From: Cheilinus undulatus | Lineage: Eukaryota > Chordata > Actinopteri > Labriformes > Labridae | Direction of reading: 5' to 3' | Assembly (NCBI RefSeq): GCF_018320785.1 | Contig: NC_054886.1 | Location: 36,013,020-36,077,019 of the forward strand | DNA: 64,000 nt | In this document: one piece after another, positions 49,771 through 61,500 of the stretch | Position numbering within the stretch: the first letter of the stretch is position 1 | Layout of the letters: each line of letters opens with the position of its first letter | Program-made: the position numbers and the translations under genes | Notes under the pieces: generated by a model | Databases searched by the model: none | Told to the model about the DNA's origin: nothing | What the model saw: the letters and a program-made list of their open reading frames with translations, nothing else

Positions 49771-50459
49771 TAAAGACCAAAAGGATGAAACCCTTAATCT
49801 CTTGCATACAAAACAAGCAACTCTATCTCCCAAGGGAATGTCATGCATTAATTTTGCACTGTTTTGAGGAAAACTATCAAATTCAACTGAACATAATGTA
49901 ACTGTGATGTCAGCTCTAACGCTGAGTATGAACCTCTTTAAAGTGAACAAAAAAAAGACCTGCCTTCCAGCATCATTTTAAACAGAAAAGGAAAACAAAA
50001 AAAAAAAGAAAAATTTAAATGCTGCTTTGTGAAGAGATACACATATCTCTTGTGAATTTAGTTTTTGAGCTAACCTGTATTGTATTCTTTGCTTCTCTGC
50101 TGCTTTAACGGAGCCTTTTCATTTAAATTCTTGTCAACAACCTGCATGAACAAACCAGCTCATTGTAGAGTCTTGTAGTCTCCATCCCTGTAGCCATTGT
50201 TTGTTTGATTAGCATAGCTAACTCCCAGCTGGCTCGTTAGCCTGGTTTCTTCTTGGAGTAAAATGCCGATACATGGTCGAGTTTGTATCTTTTCTTGCAG
50301 CCATAGTTACTTCAAACACATTTTTCTTTGATTTAAATCTCTATTAGGATTGTCCGTGAGCCTTAAAGACTAAGATAGAGAGGTGTTTGGGTCAGAGCTC
50401 AGTGCTGTGCAGCCATCTTGCCTCGTGCCTCAGCAGAAGTCCCTACATTTCTTGATTTT

Positions 50460-52513
50460 AAGATTTGGCCCGTTGAATGGTTGAATTTGTCATAGAATTG
50501 CCCTGGTCTAAGTGCATCAGGGAATATGAGGGGTTAAAAACACAATGACACGCCTGTCAGAGGAGAACACATTTATATGTGACTCATCGATCAGAGAGAC
50601 ACTTCCTCCATCAGAGACGCTCCAGGTAAGACGCTGACTTTATGACTATTCTGACTATTAGGAGTATTATAACTCATTAGGTTCCAATAAGATGTCCTGG
50701 GGGCCGCACAAGTTTTTTTTAGCAATATCACTACGACCAACGACTGATATATTGGCTGCTGTAATATTTATAAAGAGAAATGATCCAATATTAGATGCAG
50801 GTACCATTTAATGAGTGCTGCATGTTTGCACACTAAAGGGTTAATTAGCTACTTTAGAAGGAGGATTTACCTGCAGATAATCTAAACAGGTCAGGCAAAA
50901 ATGTGCTGACTTTTAACGTATGATTTTAACATTTTTAGAATCCACTGATGATGAATTTACAAGACTGGAATATTCATTCTAAATATACATTCAACATGAC
51001 TGTTCGTAGCTTTAAAACAGCAACCTGTTCACAAAAGCTGATCCGAGCCCTGTTTCAGCTGACCTGGGGTCAGTGCACAGAGTCCAGAGAGGAGAAAGCG
51101 AGAGAAAGACGGACTGTTCAGTTAGAAAGGATTGTTTTTATCGTTGTGAGGGGAATTTTTACCAGACCTTTGACAAGACCTGGTGTTAAATACGCCACAG
51201 GATTTATAAACCATGTCCCGTTTAAACTAAAGGGAACAAGACCACAATTTCTCTTCTTGTTGATAAAATGAACCTGTATGTAAATAAAATGAGTTGATAT
51301 TAGTTTGGCATGATTGTAATATTGGCTACGTTTACATGAGAGCTTTAATCCCCCTTTAATTCAGAATAAAAATCAAATCCTCTTTAAAATCACCTTGTAA
51401 ACACCCAATCCCGAATGAAAATGACCATTCCGAATTAAACTTAAATCCAAAGTAAGTGGCTGGTTTATTCTGATTTTAAATCCGAATTGAATAATTCCTC
51501 GTACAGGTTCATTCCACTTTAAATTAATTCCGTTCATTCTGCACACACTCGTTCCCTTGTCTGTCGCGATGACGCACATATTCGGCGCTAGCCGGCACAT
51601 TTTCCAGGATGTCCGCCCGAAGCAAGTGTCGGACTCGAGCCGAGACTATTTATTTAATAAGAGCCTTAGAAGGTATGGATATAATGAAAAGATGGACAGA
51701 AGCAGGAGGAGTTTGTTTTCTCCCAGTAGACGTAAATACATCACGTCCACCCCCTGTCCAATCAGAACCCTTCCCAACCACCAGACCTTAAGTGGAATTA
51801 AATAAGGGCGATTAAACATGTCTTCCATGTAAACCTCAATTCACATACACTACACTGCTGCCACAGGCAGGAAGTCACTTACTCAGGAAACAATTTCACT
51901 CATGGTGGAAAGTTTAAAAACGTAAAAATGGTGAACAATCCACCAGAAACATGAACAAAGGACTCCAAGCAATGATTACTGTCCAACAGGCATCATCTAG
52001 TCAGATCCAAACACAATTCAACACATCTAAAACACATATGAACACTCTGCATGAGGGCATCATGGGAAAATTATTCAAATTTTGAAATGAAAGTAGGCGG
52101 AGCTTACATCAATTGACTCTCTGCACTGTTGATGGGCTCAGCACTGTCAAACAACTCCAACACTGAAGACCACTGAACTCAGGGTGGAGTTACAATTACA
52201 CTTAGGGAGTTAAATCAACTGACAAATTAACACTCCAGTTTTTACAGTGTAGGAGCCGGAGTGGCCGATGAACTCTTCTATAGGGACAGATATTTACCGG
52301 GAAATTTTGCACATTTTACTTTGAAACAACACCGATCCATTCTTTGACCCTGCTCAGTTTGGTTTAAACTCATGAGTATGATTATGATTCTTGTTTCATC
52401 ACACAGACCTGGGTGATCAACTGACGGACCATCATACCTGCTCGACGCAGCTGAACCTGTTAGCCACTCCCTGACGTTGTTGACGACCAAAACCTGTTCG
52501 AACAGAAAACACC
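50460..52513. other. Region upstream of cofilin, including its 5' UTR
   Basis: GACGCTCCAG-GTAAGACG near 50620 is a consensus donor after GC-richer sequence and could be a non-coding exon, but nothing proves it. The element at 51324-51836 is listed separately. The last 110 bp before the cofilin ATG is plausible 5' UTR. No other gene is seen. Confidence 0.45.
51324..51836. mobile_element. Possible MITE with TTTACATG inverted ends
   Basis: The left end GCTACGTTTACATGA is matched by CATGTAAACCTC at the right end. Internal TTAAATCCGAATTG and AATTCCGTTC-type words recur in both orientations. It has no transposase and its family is not identified. Confidence 0.45.
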
Positions 52514-52516
52514 ATG
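52514..52516 (+). CDS. Cofilin exon 1 coding part (start codon only)
   Basis: ACACCATGGTGAGTC: a Kozak-like ATG immediately followed by a GTGAGT donor. The next exon opens with ACA TCA GGT in phase 0. This position is inferred from the known cofilin exon plan; an ATG elsewhere in the 8.5-kb gap is possible. Confidence 0.75.
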
Positions 52517-55500
52517 GTGAGTCACTCAGATCAATCTGAAATATCTCCATATAAGGGCATCCCTCTGGTATCTGTCCTCAGTTACCTCCTACTGAAGAAA
52601 CAAACATTATTACCAAAATGACATTTTTCATTTTTCTCTTGTTTCTCGTCTCCTAAAAGGTTTAAATAAAACTCTGAGTTCAGTTATTCTATGAATCAAA
52701 CTCTGACTTTAGTTACTCTATGAATCAAACTCTGGCTTTAGTTACTCTATGAATCAAACTCTGACTTTAGTTACTCTATCAATCAAACTCTGACTTTAGT
52801 TACTCTATCAATCAAACTCTGGCTTTAGTTACTCTATAAATCAAACTCTGGCTTTAGTTACTCTATAAATCAAACTCTGGCTTTAGTTACTCTATCAATC
52901 AAACTCTGGCTTTAGTTACTCTATCAATCAAACTCTGGCTTTAGTTACTCTATAAATCAAACTCTGACTTTAGTTACTCTATCAATCAAACTCTGACTTT
53001 AGTTACTCTATCAATCAAACTCTGGCTTTAGTTACTCTATAAATCAAACTCTGGCTTTAGTTACTCTATAAATCAAACTCTGGCTTTAGTTACTCTATCA
53101 ATCAAACTCTGACTTTAGTTACTCTATAAATCAAACTCTGACTTTAGTTACTCTATCAATCAAACTCTGGCTTTAGTTACTCTATAAATCAAACTCTGGC
53201 TTTAGTTACTCTATAAATCAAACTCTGGCTTTAGTTACTCTATCAATCAAACTCTGGCTTTAGTTACTCTATAAATCAAACTCTGGCTTTAGTTACTCTA
53301 TAAATCAAACTCTGGCTTTAGTTACTCTATAAATCAAACTCTGGCTTTAGTTACTCTATCAATCAAACTCTGGCTTTAGTTACTCTATAAATCAAACTCT
53401 GGCTTTAGTTACTCTATAAATCAAACTCTGACTTTAGTTCCTCTTGAAATCAAACTCTGGCTTTAGTTACTATATCATGCAAACTCTGGCTTTAGTTACT
53501 CTAGAAATCAAACTCTGGCTTTAGTTACTCTATAAATCAAACTCTGGTTTTAGTTACTCTATCACTCAAACTCTGACTTTAGTTACTCTAGAAATCAAAC
53601 TCTGGCTTTAGTTATTGTATAATTCAAACTCTGGCTTTAGTTACTCTATGAATCAAACCTTGGCTTTATTTACTATATGAATCAAACTCTGGTTTGAGTT
53701 ACTCTATAAATCAAACTCTGGCTTTAGTTACTCTATAAATCAAACTCTGGCTTTAGTTACTCTATAAATCAAACTCTGACTTTAGTTACTCTGTAAATCA
53801 AACTCTGGCTTTAGTTACTCTATCAATCAAACTCTGACTTTAGTTACTCTATAAATCAAACTCTGACTTTAGTTACTCTATAAATCAAACTCTGGCTTTA
53901 GTTACTCTATAAATCAAACTCTGGCTTTAGTTACTCTATAAATCAAACTCTGACTTTAGTTACTCTATAAATCAAACTCTGGTTTTAGTTACCTTATAAA
54001 TCAAACTCTGGCTTTAGTTACTCTATAAATCAAACTCTGACTTTAGTTCCTCTTGAAATCAAACTCTGGCTTTAGTTACTCTATCAAGCAAATTCTAGCC
54101 TTAGTTACTCTATAAGTCAAACTCTGGCTTTAGTTACTCTATAAATCAGACTCTGGCTTAAGTTACTCTATAAATCAAACTCTGGCTTTAGTTACTCTAT
54201 AAATCAGACTCTGGCTTAAGTTACTCTATAAATCAAACTCTGGTTTTAGTTACTCTATAAATCAAACTCTGACTTTAGTTACTCTATAAATCAAACTCTG
54301 GTTTTAGTTACCTTATAAATCAAACTCTGGCTTTAGTCATTCTAGAAATCAAACCCTGACTTTAGTTCCTCCTGAAATCAAACTCTGGCTTTAGTTACTC
54401 TATCAATCAAACTCTGCTTTTAGTTACTCTATAAATCAAACTCTGACTTTAGTTACTCTATAAATCAAACTCTGGCTTTAGTTACTCTATAAATCAAACT
54501 CTGACTTTAGTTACTCTAGAAATCAAACCCTGACTTTAGTTCCTCTTGAAATCAATCTCTGGCTTTAGTTACTCTATAATCAAACTCTGGCTTTAGTCAC
54601 TCTATCAATCAAACTCTGACTTTAGTTACTCTAGAAATCAAACCCTGACTTTAGTTCCTCTTGAAATCAATCTCTGGCTTTAGTTACTCTTTAATCAAAC
54701 TCTGGCTTTAGTCATTCTAGAAATCAAACTCTGGCTTTAGTTACTCTATATATGAAACTCTTCCTTTAATTACTCTATAATCAAACTCTGGCTTTAGTTA
54801 CTCTATAATCAAACTCTGGCTTTAGTCATTCTAGAAATCAAACCCTGACTTTAGTTCCTCCTGAAATCATCCTCTGGCTTTAGTTACTCTATAAATCAAA
54901 CTCTGGCTTTAGTTACTCTATAAATCAAACTCTGGCTTTAGTTACTCTATAAATCAAACTCTGGCTTTAGTTACTCTATAAATCAAACTCTGACTTTAGT
55001 TCCTCTAGAAATCAAACCCTGACTTTAGTTCCTCCTGAAATCAAACTCTGGCTTTAGTTACTCTATAAATCAAACTCTGGTTTTAGTTACTCTTTAAATC
55101 AAACTCTGGTTTTAGTTACTCTATAAATCAAACTCTGACTTTAGTTACTCTATAAATCAAACTCTGACTTTAGTTACTCTATAAATCAAACTCTGGCTTT
55201 ACTATATCAATAAAACTCTGGCTATAGTTACTCTATAAATCAAACTCTGACTTTAGTTCCTCTAGAAATCAAACCCTGACTTAAGTTACTCTATCAATCA
55301 AACTCTGGCTTTAATTATTCTATAAATCAACCTCTGGCTTTAGTTAGTCTTTCAATCAAACTCTGGTTTTAGTTACTCTATAAATCAAACTCTGGTTTTA
55401 GTTACTCTATAAATCAAACTCTGACTTTAGTTACTATATAAATCAAACTCTGGTTTTAGTTACTCTATAAATCAAACTCTGACTTTAGTTACTATATAAA

Positions 55501-58500
55501 TCAAACTCTGGTTTTAGTTACTCTATAAATCAAACTCTGACTTTAGTTACTCTATAAATCAAACTCTGGTTTTAGTTACTCTATAAATCAAACTCTGACT
55601 TTAGTTACTATATAAATCAAACTCTGGTTTTAGTTACTCTATAAATCAAACTCTGGTTTTAGTTACTCTATAAATCAAACTCTGACTTTAGTTACTATAT
55701 AAATCAAACTCTGGTTTTAGTTACTCTATAAATCAAACCCTGACTTAAGTTACTCTATCAATCAAACTCTGACTTTAGTTACTATATAAATCATCCTCTG
55801 GCTTTAGTTACTCTATAAATCAAACTCTGGCTTAAGTTACTATATCAATCAAACTCTGGCTATAGTTACTCTATAAATCAAACTCTGACTATAGTTCCTC
55901 TAGAAATCAAACCCTGACTTAAGTTACTCTATCAATCAAACTCTGGCTTTAATTATTCTATATATCAACCTCTGGCTTTAGTTAGTCTTTCAATCAAACT
56001 CTGGTTTTAGTTACTCTATAAATCAAACTCTGACTTTAGTTACTATATAAATCAAACTCTGGTTTTAGTTACTCTATAAATCAAACTCTGGTTTTAGTTA
56101 CTCTATAAATCAAACTCTGACTTTAGTTACTATATAAATCAAACTCTGGTTTTAGTTACTCTATAAATCAAACTCTGACTTTAGTTACTATATAAATCAA
56201 ACTCTGGTTTTAGTTACTCTATAAATCAAACTCTGGTTTTAGTTACTCTATAAATCAAACTCTGACTTTAGTTACTATATAAATCAAACTCTGGTTTTAG
56301 TTACTCTATAAATCAAACTCTGACTTTAGTTACTATATAAATCAAACTCTGGTTTTAGTTACTCTATAAATCAAACTCTGACTTTAGTTACTCTATAAAT
56401 CAAACTCTGGTTTTAGTTACTCTATAAATCAAACTCTGACTTTAGTTACTATATAAATCAAACTCTGGTTTTAGTTACTCTATAAATCAAACTCTGGTTT
56501 TAGTTACTCTATAAATCAAACTCTGACTTTAGTTACTATATAAATCAAACTCTGGTTTTAGTTACTCTATAAATCAAACCCTGACTTAAGTTACTCTATC
56601 AATCAAACTCTGACTTTAGTTACTATATAAATCATCCTCTGGCTTTAGTTACTCTATAAATCAAACTCTGGCTTAAGTTACTATATCAATCAAACTCTGG
56701 CTATAGTTACTCTATAAATCAAACTCTGACTATAGTTCCTCTAGAAATCAAACCCTGACTTAAGTTACTCTATCAATCAAACTCTGGCTTTAATTATTCT
56801 ATAAATCAACCTCTGGCTTTAGTTAGTCTTTCAATCAAACTCTGGTTTTAGTTACTCTATAAATCAAACTCTGACTTTAGTTACTATATAAATCAAACTC
56901 TGGTTTTAGTTACTCTATAAATCAAACTCTGGTTTTAGTTACTCTATAAATCAAACTCTGACTTTAGTTACTATATAAATCAAACTCTGGTTTTAGTTAC
57001 TCTATAAATCAAACTCTGACTTTAGTTACTATATAAATCAAACTCTGGCTTTAGTTACTCTATAAATCAAACTCTGGTTTTAGTTACTCTATAAATCAAA
57101 CTCTGACTTTAGTTACTATATAAATCAAACTCTGGTTTTAGTTACTCTAGAAATCAAACCCTGACTTTAGTTCCTCTTGAAATCAATCTCTGGCTTTAGT
57201 TACTCTATAATCAAACTCTGGCTTTAGTCACTCTATCAATCAAACTCTGACTTTAGTTACTCTAGAAATCAAACCCTGACTTTAGTTCCTCTTGAAATCA
57301 ATCTCTGGCTTTAGTTACTCTTTAATCAAACTCTGGCTTTAGTCATTCTAGAAATCAAACTCTGGCTTTAGTTACTCTATATATGAAACTCTTCCTTTAA
57401 TTACTCTATAATCAAACTCTGGCTTTAGTTACTCTATAATCAAACTCTGGCTTTAGTCATTCTAGAAATCAAACCCTGACTTTAGTTCCTCCTGAAATCA
57501 TCCTCTGGCTTTAGTTACTCTATAAATCAAACTCTGGCTTTAGTTACTCTATAAATCAAACTCTGGCTTTAGTTACTCTATAAATCAAACTCTGGCTTTA
57601 GTTACTCTATAAATCAAACTCTGACTTTAGTTCCTCTAGAAATCAAACCCTGACTTTAGTTCCTCCTGAAATCAAACTCTGGCTTTAGTTACTCTATAAA
57701 TCAAACTCTGGTTTTAGTTACTCTTTAAATCAAACTCTGGTTTTAGTTACTCTATAAATCAAACTCTGACTTTAGTTACTATATAAATCAAACTCTGGTT
57801 TTAGTTACTCTATAAATCAAACTCTGGCTTAAGGTACTATATCAATAAAACTCTGGCTATAGTTACTCTATAAATCAAACTCTGACTTTAGTTCCTCTAG
57901 AAATCAAACCCTGACTTAAGTTACTCTATCAATCAAACTCTGGCTTTAATTATTCTATAAATCAACCTCTGGCTTTAGTTAGTCTTTCAATCAAACTCTG
58001 GTTTTAGTTACTCTATAAATCAAACTCTGGTTTTAGTTACTCTATAAATCAAACTCTGACTTTAGTTACTATATAAATCAAACTCTGGTTTTAGTTACTC
58101 TATAAATCAAACTCTGACTTTAGTTACTATATAAATCAAACTCTGGTTTTAGTTACTCTATAAATCAAACTCTGACTTTAGTTACTCTATAAATCAAACT
58201 CTGGCTTTAGTTACTCTATAAATCAAACTCTGACTTTAGTTACTCTATAAATCAAACTCTGGTTTTAGTTACTCTATAAATCAAACTCTGGTTTTAGTTA
58301 CTCTATAAATCAAACTCTGACTTTAGTTACTCTATAAATCAAACTCTGGCTTTAGTTACTCTATAAATCAAACTCTGGCTTTAGTTACTCTATAAATCAA
58401 ACTCTGACTTTAGTTACTATATAAATCATACTCTGGCTTTAGTTACTCTATAAATCAAACTCTGGCTTAAGTTACTATATCAATCAAACTCTGGCTATAG

Positions 58501-61500
58501 TTACTCTATAAATCAAACTCTGACTATAGTTCCTCTAGAAATCAAACCCTGACTTAAGTTACTCTATCAATCAAACTCTGGCTTTAATTATTCTATAAAT
58601 CAACCTCTGGCTTTAGTTAGTCTTTCAATCAAACTCTGGCTTTAGTTACTCTATAAATCAAACTCTGACTTTAGTTACTCTATAAATCAAACTCTGGCTT
58701 TAGTTACTCTATAAATCAAACTCTGGTTTTAGTTACTCTATAAATCAAACTCTGACTTTAGTTACTCTATAAATCAAACTCTGGCTTTAGTTACTCTATA
58801 AATCAAACTCTGACTTTAGTTACTCTATAAATCAAACTCTGGCTTTAGTTACTCTATAAATCAAACTCTGGTTTTAGTTACTCTATAAATCAAACTCTGA
58901 CTTTAGTTACTATATAAATCAAACTCTGGTTTTAGTTACTCTATAAATCAAACTCTGACTTTAGTTACTCTATTAATTAAACTCTGGTTTTAGTTACTCT
59001 ATAAATCAAACCCTGACTTTAGTTACTATATAAATCAAACTCTGGTTTTAGTTACTCTATAAATCAAACTCTGACTTTAGTTACTATATAAATCAAACTC
59101 TGGTTTTAGTTACTCTATAAATCAAACTCTGACTTTAGTTACTCTATAAATCAAACTCTGGTTTTAGTTACTCTGTAAATCAAACTCTGACTTTAGTTAC
59201 TCTATAAATCAAACTCTGGTTTTAGTTACTCTATAAATCAAACTCTGACTTTAGTTACTCTATTAATTAAACTCTGGTTTTAGTTACTCTATAAATCAAA
59301 CCCTGACTTTAGTTACTATATAAATCAAACTCTGGTTTTAGTTACTCTATAAATCAAACTCTGACTTTAGTTACTATATAAATCAAACTCTGGTTTTAGT
59401 TTCTCTATAAATCAAACTCTGACTTTAGTTACTATATAAATCAAACTCTGGTTTTAGTTACTCTATAAATCAAACCCTGACTTAAGTTACTCTATCAATC
59501 AAACTCTGGCTTTAATTATTCTATAAATCAACCTCTGACTTTAGTTACTCTATAAATCATCCTCTGGCTTTAGTTACTCTATAAATCAAACTCTGACTTT
59601 AGTTACTATATAAATCAAACTCTGGTTTTAGTTACTCTATAAATCAAACTCTGGTTTTAGTTACTCTATAAATCAAACTCTGACTTTAGTTACTCTATAA
59701 ATCAAACTCTGGTTTTAGTTACTCTATAAATCAAACTCTGACTTTAGTTACTATATAAATCAAACTCTGGTTTTAGTTACTCTATAAATCAAACTCTGGT
59801 TTTAGTTACTCTATAAATCAAACTCTGACTTTAGTTACTATATAAATCAAACTCTGGTTTTAGTTACTCTATAAATCAAACTCTGACTTTAGTTACTATA
59901 TAAATCAAACTCTGGTTTTAGTTACTCTATAAATCAAACTCTGACTTTAGTTACTCTATTAATTAAACTCTGGTTTTAGTTACTCTATAAATCAAACCCT
60001 GACTTTAGTTACTATATAAATCAAACTCTGGTTTTAGTTACTCTATAAATCAAACTCTGACTTTAGTTACTCTATAAATCAAACTCTGGTTTTAGTTACT
60101 CTATAAATCAAACTCTGACTTTAGTTACTCTATAAATCAAACTCTGGTTTTAGTTACTCTATAAATCAAACTCTGACTTTAGTTACTCTATAAATCAAAC
60201 TCTGGTTTTAGTTACTCTATAAATCAAACTCTGACTTTAGTTACTCTATAAATCAAACTCTGGTTTTAGTTACTCTATAAATCAAACTCTGACTTTAGTT
60301 ACTCTATAAATCAAACTCTGGTTTTAGTTACTCTATAAATCAAACTCTGGCTTTAGTTACTATATAAATCAAACTCTGGTTTTAGTTACTCTATAAATCA
60401 AACCCTGACTTAAGTTACTCTATCAATCAAACTCTGGCTTTAATTATTCTATAAATCAACCTCTGGCTTTAGTTACTCTATAAATCATCCTCTGGCTTTA
60501 GTTACTCTATTAATCAAACTCTGCCTTTAGTTACTCCCACAGCCCACACAGGGCCGAGAGACACCCATATAGGACTGAGACACTTTCCAAAGCAGGGATG
60601 TCTGATTGTAGATATGATATCAGGATCAGTTGAGTCTACCTTGATGAGGGCATGACAGATCATTCCCTGAGTGCAGATGAAGGTTCAGCTGAAGGTTACA
60701 GTCGGTATTTTGGCTGTAAATATGAGCGGGATAAACCATCCATCAGTCTAATGCTGCTGTACCATCAGGTATAGGTGAGGCCCAGCTGTGAGTCCCAAAC
60801 ATAAACTGCCTACCAGACTGCCTCCTTCCTCTCTCAGCTCTGATTGGCTCAGCCTCTCTGAGTGTTGTTACTCTCTCAGTCTGGGCTAATATAAGTTAGA
60901 AATATGAATAGATGCAGAAATAGAACAGTCCTCTGTGTTTGTGGATCTACAGCCATGTTCCCAGAGGTTTGATTGAAATGATTTAACCAATAAGAGATGG
61001 GTGTGATGTCATAGCCATGTGCTGACTTTTCCCTCTGTGTTGTCTGCAGACATCAGGTGTGAAAGTGGACGATGAGGTCATCGCGGTGTTCAAGGACATG
61101 AAGTTGGGGGTGAAGAAGGCGGTCCTGTTCTATCTGAGCGCAGACAAGATCATCATGGTGGAGGAGGGGAACCAAATCCTGGTGAGTGACATTGGCAAGA
61201 CGGTGGACGACCCTTACGCCTGCTTCATCAAGCTCTTCCCCCCTGACGACTGCAGATTTGCCCTTTATGACGCCAGCTACGAGACCAAGGAGACCAGGAG
61301 GCAGGACCTGGTCTTCATCTTCTGGTACGCTGCTGAACCTGGACCAGTCAGTGGGCCGGTCCTTGATGATGGTCTTTGGTTAGGGGTCATGTGGATCAGT
61401 GGTTCTGGGAGTCAGAGGGTCAGAGGTTAGATCCTGTCCGCTACCTGTTTCCTATTGGCTGGTCCATCAGTCATTGATCTGTGATCAGTCATTGGTCTGT

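Larger units (their letters stand above)
45339..50459 (-). mobile_element. Near full-length L1 (LINE) with 17-bp TSD
   Basis: The element proper is 45356-50442. CTACATTTCTTGATTTT occurs at both edges (45339-45355 and 50443-50459), a perfect 17-bp target-site duplication. The 3' end lies at low coordinates, with a poly(A) tail read as T's (45352-45369). Its 5' end near 50420 carries GCAAGATGGC, like the YY1 site at mammalian L1 5' ends. ORF2 parts are clear on the minus strand (endonuclease, reverse transcriptase, C-terminal Cys motif) but broken by frameshifts and stops. No ORF1 is recognised; that region holds AT-rich simple repeats. It is not mobile on its own as it stands. Confidence 0.93.
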
